DNA of 20,457 nt from Competibacter_A sp003527885 (GTDB lineage: Bacteria > Pseudomonadota > Gammaproteobacteria > Competibacterales > Competibacteraceae). The stretch lies in NCBI GenBank assembly GCA_035442025.1, contig DAORPQ010000062.1, forward strand, positions 1-20,457, read 5' to 3'. The position numbers were made by a program, and so were the translations under genes. Of this stretch, positions 14,385 to 20,457 are shown piece by piece. Within the stretch, counting starts at the first letter, position 1. Each line of letters starts with the position of its first letter. The notes beneath the pieces were generated by a model. That model saw only the letters and a list, made by a program, of their open reading frames with translations. It was not told the DNA's origin and did not search any database.

Positions 14385-15968
14385 TCAGGTCACCACCGAA
14401 ATCGGCCACGGCACAAATTCATTTTGACCGTAGCCGTGCAACTCGCTTTTTGAGGGTTGGCCCGACGCGCAGTCCAGCATCATTTGAAAAATGCGCGCGC
14501 CGACCTCGGCAACCGTCACCGCGCCGTCGATAATTTCGCCGCAGTTGATATCCATGTCTTCTTCCTGGCGCTGCCACAGGGTGGTATTGGTCGCGAGCTT
14601 CAAAGAGGGCGCGGGTTGGCAGCCGTAGGCGGAACCGCGTCCGGTGGTGAAGCACACCAGATTCGCCCCGCCCGCGACTTGACCGGTAGCCGACATCGGG
14701 TCGTAGCCCGGCGTATCCATGAACACGAAACCCTTGGCGGTCACGGGTCCGGCGTATTCGTAGACTTCCACCAGATTGGTGGTGCCGGCCTTCGCCACCG
14801 CGCCGAGCGACTTTTCCAAGATGGTGGTCAAGCCGCCCACCTTGTTGCCGGCGGAGGGGTTGTTGTTGAGTTCGGCATGGTTGCGGGTGCAGTATTCCTC
14901 CCACCAGTCCAGCCGCTGGAGCAGCTTGTCGCCGATCTCGCGCGAGACGGCGCGGCGGGTCAGCAGATGTTCGGCCCCGTAGATTTCCGGGGTTTCCGAC
15001 AGGATGGCCGTGCCGCCGTGGCGCACCAGCAAATCCACCGCCGCGCCCAGCGCCGGATTGGCGGTGATGCCGGAATAGCCGTCCGAACCACCGCATTGCA
15101 AGCCGACGATCAGATGGCTGGCGGGAACCGGTTGTCGCGTCACGGCGTTGGCTTCGGGCAACATCTGGCGGATCGCCTCGATGCCGCGCCGGACGGTTTT
15201 CGCCGTGCCGCCAGTGTCTTGAATGGTGAAGGTGCGCAGCCGCTCATTTTCCTTGAGGTCGTGCGCTTGAAAAATGCCGCCGATCTGGTTGGTTTCGCAA
15301 CCCAGCCCGACGATGAGCACGGCGGCGAAGTTGGGATGACGGACATAACCGGCCAGCGTCCGGCGCAACAGCGCCAGCCCCGGCCCTTGTGGGTCGATGC
15401 CGCAACCGCCGCTGTGGGTCAGCGCCACCACGCCATCCACGTTGGGATAATCGGCCAACGCCGCCGGATTGAAATCGCGGCGGAAATGGTCGGCGATGGC
15501 CCGCACCACCGTCGCGGAACAGTTGACGCTGCTCAAAATGCCCAGGTAGTTACGGGTGGCGACCCGACCATCGGCGCGGACGATGCCCTGAAAGGTCCTC
15601 GGTTCCGCCACATACTCCGTCGGTTTCGCATCGACGCAAAAGGCGTAGTCGCGAGAAAATTCGGCCATCGCCAGATTTTGGGTGTGGACGTGCTGTCCGG
15701 CTTCGATGTCTTGGGTGGCGACGCCGATGATCTGGTTGTAGCGGCGCACCGGCTGGCCCTTGGCGATGCGCCGCGTCGCCACTTTGTGAGCCGGCGGGAT
15801 CAAACCGACCACCGCCAGATTCTCTTCGCGGACGCGCTCGCCGCCGACCAGTTGGCGACGGGCGATCACCACATCATCTTGGGGATGGAGCCGGATGACC
15901 GGCGAACGCGCGGCGGCTCCCGCCAGTTCCGGCGGTCGTTCCAGGGAACGCTCTTCGTAGAGATGCAT
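14385..15968 (-). CDS. uxaA: Altronate dehydratase
   Basis: The 527-residue protein is of the UxaA/GarD family, iron-dependent enzymes that remove water from D-altronate to give 2-keto-3-deoxygluconate. The N-terminal SAF domain covers about residues 23-103. The large C-terminal domain has the conserved cysteine blocks SVNCSATV (Cys150), HSGGCGID (Cys189), GLGCETNQ (Cys224) and QCGGSDGYSGITANPALG (Cys292), and ends with the NTTLWQRQEEDMDINCG region. It is about 30 residues longer than E. coli UxaA, mostly at the N terminus. The start at 15968 has GGAG 7 bases upstream; the longer open frame upstream is a shadow of uxaC. It lies between uxaC and the aldolase gene. A related hydro-lyase acting on another aldonate or aldarate is possible, but the partner genes favour altronate. 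Confidence 0.92.
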   Translation of the reverse strand: MHLYEERSLERPPELAGAAARSPVIRLHPQDDVVIARRQLVGGERVREENLAVVGLIPPAHKVATRRIAKGQPVRRYNQIIGVATQDIEAGQHVHTQNLAMAEFSRDYAFCVDAKPTEYVAEPRTFQGIVRADGRVATRNYLGILSSVNCSATVVRAIADHFRRDFNPAALADYPNVDGVVALTHSGGCGIDPQGPGLALLRRTLAGYVRHPNFAAVLIVGLGCETNQIGGIFQAHDLKENERLRTFTIQDTGGTAKTVRRGIEAIRQMLPEANAVTRQPVPASHLIVGLQCGGSDGYSGITANPALGAAVDLLVRHGGTAILSETPEIYGAEHLLTRRAVSREIGDKLLQRLDWWEEYCTRNHAELNNNPSAGNKVGGLTTILEKSLGAVAKAGTTNLVEVYEYAGPVTAKGFVFMDTPGYDPMSATGQVAGGANLVCFTTGRGSAYGCQPAPSLKLATNTTLWQRQEEDMDINCGEIIDGAVTVAEVGARIFQMMLDCASGQPSKSELHGYGQNEFVPWPISVVT

Positions 15969-16006
15969 GGAGGTCTCCACAAGGTCAGACGAAGCGGAAG
16001 CAGGTT

Positions 16007-17422
16007 TCAGTCCGTGCCCAGGCCGAAGTAGCGGCTGGCGTTGCGATAGCAAATCCCTTCCACGATCCGTTGTAATTGCGTCCAATCCTGTGGGTATTCG
16101 CCGCTTTCCACCCAACCGCCGATCAGGTTGCACAGAATCCGCCGGAAATACTCGTGGCGGGTGTAGGACAGGAAGCTGCGTGAATCGGTCAGCATCCCGA
16201 CGAACGCCCCCAGATTGCCGAGGTTGGCCAACGCCGTCATTTGCCGGATCATCCCGTCCTTCTGGTCGTTGAACCACCAGCCGGAGCCGAACTGCATCTT
16301 GCCGATCACCCGCCCGTCCTGAAAATTGCCGATCATGGTGCCGAGCACTTCGTTATGGGTCGGGTTCAGACCATACAGGATGGTGCGGGGCAGTAACTTG
16401 TCGCGGTCGAGCGCGTCGAGATAGCGGGAGAGTTTGGCCGCCACCGAGCCATCGGCAATCGAATCCCAGCCGGTATCCGGGCCAAGCTGGTGGAACATCC
16501 GGGTGTTGTTGTTGCGCAGCGCGCTCATGTGCAATTGCATCGCCCAGTCGCGCTGGGCGTAGCCGCGGCCCAAATGCAGCAGCACGCGGGTCTTGTACTG
16601 CTCGATTTCCTTGGCCGTCAGCGCCGCGCCCTCGAGCCGCCGGGTGAGGATAGAATCGAGTTCGGCCTCGGTCGCTTCCTCGTAAAACATGGCGGTGTCG
16701 ATGCCGTGATCGGACAAGCGGCAGCCACGCTCGGCAAAGTAATCCATGCGCTGGTCCAAAGCCCGCAACACATCCGCAAAGTTGTGGATGGGGACATGGC
16801 TGGCGGCGCTCAGTTTGCCGATGTAATCGGGAAATTCGGGCCGGTCGATATTGAAGGAGCGGTCGGGCCGAAAAGTCGGCAACACTTTGATGGGAAAACT
16901 GTTATCGGCGGCGATGGCGGCGTGATTCGCCAAGTCGTCGATAGGGTCGTCGGTGGTGCAGACGCCGCGTACCTTCGCCCCCAGCATCAAACCCCGCGCG
17001 AAAAATTCCGGCTGCTTGAGCTTGGCGTTGCACGCTTCCCAAAGGCCGTCGGCATTCCCGGCGTTGACCAGGGCATCGATGCCGAAGAAGCGGCGCAGTT
17101 CCAGATGGCACCAGTGATAGAGTGGGTTGCCGACAGCCAGCGGCAACACCTCGCAGAAGCGGCGGAATTTGGCCCGATCGGGCTGATCGCCGGTGATGAA
17201 GTCCTCGGTGACGCCGGAGGAGCGCATGAAGCGCCATTTGTAATGATCGCCGCCGAGCCAGACTTCGGTGATGTTGCGGAACTGCTTGTTTTCGGCGATT
17301 TCCGCCGGCGGCAGATGGCAGTGGTAATCGAGAATGGGCTGCGGCGCGGCGTAGTCGTGATAGAGCGTGCGCGCGGTCGGGGTTTCGAGGAGAAAATCCT
17401 CGTCCATAAACGGTTTGGCCAT
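16007..17422 (-). CDS. uxaC: Uronate isomerase (glucuronate/galacturonate isomerase)
   Basis: The 471-residue amidohydrolase-fold enzyme converts D-glucuronate to D-fructuronate and D-galacturonate to D-tagaturonate in the cytoplasm. The start at 17422 (MAKPFMDEDF) has GGAGAG 5 bases upstream and gives almost exactly the E. coli length (470). The metal-site motif LDYHCHLPP puts His34 and His36 on strand 1. GDHYKWRFMRSSGV, GNPLYHWCHLELRRFFGI and ADGSVAAKLSRYLD are strongly conserved family blocks. It is the first catabolic gene after the TRAP transporter genes, separated from dctM by 124 bases that contain a strong palindromic repeat, and precedes uxaA by 38 bases. The reductase that should follow it in the pathway is not encoded in the window. 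Confidence 0.96.
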   Translation of the reverse strand: MAKPFMDEDFLLETPTARTLYHDYAAPQPILDYHCHLPPAEIAENKQFRNITEVWLGGDHYKWRFMRSSGVTEDFITGDQPDRAKFRRFCEVLPLAVGNPLYHWCHLELRRFFGIDALVNAGNADGLWEACNAKLKQPEFFARGLMLGAKVRGVCTTDDPIDDLANHAAIAADNSFPIKVLPTFRPDRSFNIDRPEFPDYIGKLSAASHVPIHNFADVLRALDQRMDYFAERGCRLSDHGIDTAMFYEEATEAELDSILTRRLEGAALTAKEIEQYKTRVLLHLGRGYAQRDWAMQLHMSALRNNNTRMFHQLGPDTGWDSIADGSVAAKLSRYLDALDRDKLLPRTILYGLNPTHNEVLGTMIGNFQDGRVIGKMQFGSGWWFNDQKDGMIRQMTALANLGNLGAFVGMLTDSRSFLSYTRHEYFRRILCNLIGGWVESGEYPQDWTQLQRIVEGICYRNASRYFGLGTD

Positions 17423-17487
17423 GGTGCTCTCCGGTGTTGGGCTGGAACCGACCGCCGGCAAGATCGGCGGCGGAATCACTGCTCGCT

Positions 17488-17529
17488 CCCCTCGCCCGTT
17501 GTGCGGGCGAGGGGTTGGGGGTGAGGGGT
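17488..17529. repeat. Palindromic intergenic repeat (REP-like), copy A
   Basis: A perfect 11-bp GC palindrome (17488-17498 with 17504-17514, loop TTGTG) is followed by a G-rich tail GTTGGGGGTGAGGGG. It sits in the dctM-uxaC gap, 33 bases beyond the dctM stop. The tail recurs in degenerate form at 13687-13703, which marks it as a dispersed repeat rather than a unique terminator. Without a T-run it more likely stabilises the upstream dctPQM mRNA or attenuates uxaC; this is inference. Confidence 0.75.
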
Positions 17530-17546
17530 TTCGTTCCGTCGCCCGA

Positions 17547-18839
17547 TCAGCCTGTTATCACGCCGAGCAGTCGCGGCAAGGTGAGCGAGAACGCGGGCAC
17601 GTAAGTGACCAGCAACAAAGTCGCCAACAGCGCCCCGTAGAACGGCAGAATGGTGCGCATCACCTGGCCGACGGAGATACCCGCGATGGCGCAGCCGACG
17701 AACTGGGTGGTGCCGACCGGCGGGGTGTTCAGCCCCAGCGCGCAGTTGAGCAGAATCACGATGCCGAACTGCACCGGGTGCATCCCGGCTTCCATCGCTA
17801 CCGGCAGGAAGATCGGCGTGCAGATCAGGATGGTCGCCGCCATGTCCATGAAGGTGCCGAGGATGAACAATAAAATATTGATCATCAGGAAGATCATGAT
17901 GGGGTTGGTCGAAATCGCTTTCAGGAACGATCCCATCAACTCGGCGACCTCGTACAGTCCCATCAGATATTGGAACATGGTGGAAACGCCGATCAACAGC
18001 AGCACCACGCCGGTGGTCTTGACCGCCTTGGCCGCCGCCTTCAGGAAGTTCGGCCAAGTCATCGTCCGATAGATGAAGAAGGTCAGCAGAATAGAGTAGG
18101 TCACGGCCACCGAGGCCGATTCGGTCGCGGTAAACACGCCGGACAGGATGCCGGTCAGGATGATGACCACCACCAGCAAGCCCGGCAGCGCGGCCACAAA
18201 GGTACGCACCACTTCCGGCCAACCGGGGAACACGCCGACCGGATAGCCGCGCTTGACCGCGACGTAGTAGGCGGCAATCAGACAGCAGACCATCAGCAGG
18301 ATGGCCGGGATGATGCCCGCCGGGATCAGCGCGCCCGCCGATACGGTGCCGCCCGCCGCCAAGGTGTAGATGATCATGTTGTGGCTGGTCGGCATCAGTG
18401 CGCCGGTCAGCGAGGCGTGGGTGGTGACGTTGACCGCGTAATCGAGATCGTAGCCCTTGTCCTTCATCATCGGGATCATCACCGCGCCCATCGCCGACAC
18501 GTCGGCCACCGGCGAACCGGACACGCCGCCGAACAAGGTGCAAGCGACCACGTTGGTCAGACCTAAACCGCCGCGAATGTGGCCGACCAGCGATTCGGAA
18601 AAACGCACGATTTTATCGGCGATACCGCCGTACAGCATCAATTCGCCGCTGAAAACGAAGAAGGGAATCGCCAGGAACGAAAAGATGTTCATCCCCGACA
18701 TCATCTGCTGGAACAGCACCGCCAGCGGCAGCCCCTCGTACAGAATGGTGCAGATGGCGGAGAGACCTATGGCGAAAGCGACCGGCACACCGAGGATGAG
18801 AAAGAGCAGAAAGGTCAGACATAGAATAGTTAGTGCCAT
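17547..18839 (-). CDS. dctM: TRAP transporter large membrane subunit (DctM family)
   Basis: The 430-residue inner-membrane protein is the sodium-coupled transport subunit of a tripartite ATP-independent periplasmic transporter. It is hydrophobic throughout, with about 12 membrane spans. Family blocks are MSGMNIFSFLAIPFFVFSGE near residue 47, FGGVSGSPVADVSAMGAVMIP near 103, TATESASVAVTYS near 236 and LNTPPVGTTQFV near 366. GGAGG precedes the ATG at about 9 bases. The start overlaps the end of dctQ by 10 bases, so the two membrane subunits are translationally coupled. The operon's isomerase and dehydratase suggest a hexuronate as cargo, but the cargo is set by the binding protein, not this subunit. 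The symbol is the generic family name. Confidence 0.95.
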   Translation of the reverse strand: MALTILCLTFLLFLILGVPVAFAIGLSAICTILYEGLPLAVLFQQMMSGMNIFSFLAIPFFVFSGELMLYGGIADKIVRFSESLVGHIRGGLGLTNVVACTLFGGVSGSPVADVSAMGAVMIPMMKDKGYDLDYAVNVTTHASLTGALMPTSHNMIIYTLAAGGTVSAGALIPAGIIPAILLMVCCLIAAYYVAVKRGYPVGVFPGWPEVVRTFVAALPGLLVVVIILTGILSGVFTATESASVAVTYSILLTFFIYRTMTWPNFLKAAAKAVKTTGVVLLLIGVSTMFQYLMGLYEVAELMGSFLKAISTNPIMIFLMINILLFILGTFMDMAATILICTPIFLPVAMEAGMHPVQFGIVILLNCALGLNTPPVGTTQFVGCAIAGISVGQVMRTILPFYGALLATLLLVTYVPAFSLTLPRLLGVITG

Positions 18840-19357
18840 GACGGAACGACCTCCTCACCCTTGAGCGCCGCGAGAATGTGCTCGACCGAAAACAGGATGA
18901 TCATGATTCCACCCAACACCAACGGCACGTAGCGTACCCATTCGCTGAGCGGGAGGTTCGGAATCTTGTAGTTGGCCTGGGCGCCGAGCGCGATGCCGTT
19001 ATAAATCATGGCCAGCGCGAACAGGATGACCAGGCCATGAATCAGTAGCTCGATCTGGTTGCGGATTTTTTCCGGCAACAGCACCAGCAAGGATTCCATG
19101 CCGATGTGGCCGGCGTCGCGCACGCCGGCGGCGGCGCCGAACAAGGTGACATACAGAATCAGCACCAAGGCCAGGCTTTCGGCCCAGGTGGGGGGGTGGT
19201 TGAGCACGTAGCGGCCGAAAACTTGGTAAACCACGATGGCGACGATGGTCAGTAAGCCGATGACCGCCAAGTACATGGCGTAGCGCGAAAGCAGCGCGTT
19301 CAGTGTCGTCAGCCAACCTTGCGCTGGCCGAGCGTGTGAGTGTTTTTGGTGTTCCAT
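18830..19357 (-). CDS. dctQ: TRAP transporter small membrane subunit (DctQ family)
   Basis: The 175-residue inner-membrane protein pairs with DctM and helps dock the binding protein. Four membrane segments are visible at about 27-47, 58-78, 102-124 and 141-162. The family motif FGRYVLNHPPTWAESLAL lies at 47-64. A histidine-rich, polar N terminus faces the cytoplasm. ATG 19357 has AGGA 8 bases upstream. It follows dctP by 81 bases with a strong hairpin in the gap, and its last codons overlap dctM. Confidence 0.94.
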   Translation of the reverse strand: MEHQKHSHARPAQGWLTTLNALLSRYAMYLAVIGLLTIVAIVVYQVFGRYVLNHPPTWAESLALVLILYVTLFGAAAGVRDAGHIGMESLLVLLPEKIRNQIELLIHGLVILFALAMIYNGIALGAQANYKIPNLPLSEWVRYVPLVLGGIMIILFSVEHILAALKGEEVVPSWH

Positions 19358-19397
19358 GGATGTTGTCCTGCGAGCAAGGCGTGGACGGGTCGGGAAG

Positions 19398-19431
19398 GGT
19401 CGGGGCGCAACTTTGGAGCCGCGCCCCGACC
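19398..19431 (-). promoter_or_regulatory. Strong stem-loop between dctP and dctQ
   Basis: An 11-bp GC-rich stem (19398-19408 with 19421-19431, 12-base loop) starts 7 bases after the dctP stop. No T-run follows, so a classical terminator is unlikely. The position fits a 3'-end stabiliser or partial attenuator that would give more binding protein than membrane subunits; this role is inferred. Confidence 0.6.
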
Positions 19432-19438
19432 GCTGGCC

Positions 19439-20410
19439 TTACTGGGTATCCTGAATCCGCTTCACCAGATCCTTGATCTTGGCGTCAGCGGCAAACTTCT
19501 CGTACACCGGCTTCATGGCATCGACCATCTTCTGCCGGTCGTCCATCTTGAAGACCTGAGTGCCAGCCGCCTCGACCTTGGCGCGGGCCTTGGTCTCACG
19601 CTCGTCCCACAGCTTGCGCATTTCGGCAACCGATTCCTTGGCGGCCTGCCGGATCAATTTCTGGTCTTCGGGGGTCAGGGTGTCCCAAATCTTTTTGGAG
19701 AACACCACCACTTCCGGGGCCATCGAATGTTCGGTCAAGGAATAATTCTTGGCGGCTTCGTAATGGCTGGACGATTCGTAGGATGGCCAGTTGTTCTCGG
19801 CGCCATCGATCAGATGGGTCTTGAGCGCGGTGAACACCTCGCCGTAAGGCATCGGGGTGGCGTTCGCGCCCAGCGCCTCGACCATCGCCACGAACAGATC
19901 GGACTGCTGCACCCTCAGCTTCATACCCTTCATGTCGGCCATGCTCTTGATGGGCTTGGCGGCGGTGTAGAAATTTCGCGCACCGCTGTCGTAATACGCC
20001 AATCCCACCAAACCTTGGGCTTCCATCGCCTTGAGAATTTCGTCGCCGATGGGGCCATCGAGGACCTTGTGCAGATGCTCCTTGGAACGGAACACGAACG
20101 GCATCGCCAGCGCCAGGGTTTCCGGTACGATGTTGTTGAGCGGAGCGACGTTGACCCGGATCATATCGAGACCACCGATCTTGATCATTTCGATGGTGTC
20201 TTTCTCCTGACCGAGCTTGCTGTCCGGGAAGACCTTGATGCCGAGCTTGCCGCCCGACAGTTCCTTCAACCGCTCGCCCATGAACTTGACGCCCAGGACC
20301 GTGGGATAATCGCCGGGGTGGGTGTCGGAGGAACGGAAATCGCGGGCTTGCGCGACGCTCGCCAGCGCGAGAGCGACGGCGGCGACAAGAGCTTTAGTCA
20401 TGTTTTTCAT
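19439..20410 (-). CDS. dctP: TRAP transporter periplasmic solute-binding protein (DctP family), probably for a hexuronate
   Basis: The 323-residue protein captures the substrate in the periplasm and delivers it to DctQM. A clean Sec signal peptide (MKNMTK, hydrophobic 7-19, AQA cleavage after residue 22) is followed by the TRAP binding-protein fold. GMKLRVQQSDLF carries the family's conserved carboxylate-binding arginine, Arg166. DGAENNWPSYESSSHYE carries Glu205-Asn206-Asn207, a combination I associate with uronate-type TRAP binding proteins. AAAGAAGGAA lies before ATG 20410; a second ATG three codons later is less well placed. It is the first gene of the visible operon. The 47 bases upstream to the window edge contain no convincing promoter. 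The substrate call rests on the downstream uxaC and uxaA genes and on the motif; glucuronate and galacturonate cannot be told apart. Confidence 0.93.
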   Translation of the reverse strand: MKNMTKALVAAVALALASVAQARDFRSSDTHPGDYPTVLGVKFMGERLKELSGGKLGIKVFPDSKLGQEKDTIEMIKIGGLDMIRVNVAPLNNIVPETLALAMPFVFRSKEHLHKVLDGPIGDEILKAMEAQGLVGLAYYDSGARNFYTAAKPIKSMADMKGMKLRVQQSDLFVAMVEALGANATPMPYGEVFTALKTHLIDGAENNWPSYESSSHYEAAKNYSLTEHSMAPEVVVFSKKIWDTLTPEDQKLIRQAAKESVAEMRKLWDERETKARAKVEAAGTQVFKMDDRQKMVDAMKPVYEKFAADAKIKDLVKRIQDTQ

Positions 20411-20457
20411 TGGTTTTTCCTTCTTTGGATGATAGACAGCAAGTGATAAAAAGCCGT

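Noticed and set aside
15969..16277. Upstream extension of uxaA to 16277
   Set aside because: It overlaps the conserved C-terminal part of uxaC in another frame; ATG 15968 has a ribosome-binding site.
17452..17470. 6-bp GC hairpin just upstream of uxaC
   Set aside because: It is short and expected by chance in such GC-rich DNA; the adjacent 11-bp palindrome is the real signal.
17423..17479. Upstream start for uxaC at 17479
   Set aside because: It would add 19 Pro/Ser-rich residues before a well-placed ATG with GGAGAG, and would exceed the family length.
14457..17524. Long + strand frames (524 and 344 codons) opposite uxaA and uxaC
   Set aside because: They are antisense shadows of conserved genes, with no ribosome-binding site or domain.
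20411..20457. Possible promoter or terminator tail upstream of dctP
   Set aside because: A TATCAT and a T-run are visible on the - strand, but only 47 bases are available and no paired -35 box or stem can be seen.
1..20457. Defence system, mobile element, CRISPR array or phage genes
   Set aside because: No transposase, integrase, repeat-spacer array, toxin-antitoxin pair or phage-like gene was found; all long genes belong to known metabolic, transport or RNase families.

Overview
The window looks like a chromosomal segment of a high-GC, polyhydroxyalkanoate (PHA)-storing gammaproteobacterium. A member of the Competibacteraceae (Competibacter/Contendobacter/Plasticicumulans-like) is my best guess. 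It rests on the gene content (class I PHA synthase next to propionyl-CoA carboxylase, a TRAP-fed sugar-acid operon, a long-form Pta) and not on any search.

Left part (1-4304): the 3' end of a class I PHA synthase gene (phaC, + strand, cut by the window edge) converges on a two-gene propionyl-CoA carboxylase operon (pccB then pccA, - strand). Three strong hairpins lie between them. PCC makes methylmalonyl-CoA from propionyl-CoA, and PHA synthase can also draw on propionyl-derived C5 monomers, so the pair fits a carbon-storage locus.

Middle (4305-6534): a comparatively AT-rich divergent control region, then an RNase II-family (RNB-domain) exoribonuclease on the + strand with all four metal-binding aspartates. 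It ends head-to-head with the next operon over a shared hairpin.

Right part (6574-20410, all - strand, eleven genes, gaps of about 125 bp or less): a hexuronate uptake and degradation cluster. In transcription order it is dctP-dctQ-dctM (TRAP transporter), uxaC (uronate isomerase), uxaA (altronate dehydratase), eda-type KDPG aldolase, KDG kinase, a YeaD-type hexose-6-phosphate mutarotase, a YhcH/YiaL-family protein, pta (phosphate acetyltransferase) and a secreted family 3 glycoside hydrolase. Together they would import a hexuronate, isomerise and dehydrate it to 2-keto-3-deoxygluconate, phosphorylate and split that to pyruvate and glyceraldehyde-3-phosphate, and pass acetyl-CoA to acetyl phosphate. 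The NAD-dependent uronate reductase step (UxaB/UxuB) and a regulator are not in the window. They may lie beyond the right edge. Intergenic hairpins after dctP and after dctM, and a degenerate second copy of the post-dctM repeat before kdgK, may tune relative expression.

I saw no tRNA, rRNA, CRISPR array, insertion sequence or phage gene. Nothing here is clearly a new kind of system. The most interesting points are the Pta/GH3 coupling, the YhcH protein in a TRAP/uronate operon, the missing reductase, the intra-operon hairpins, and the uncertain N terminus of the RNase.
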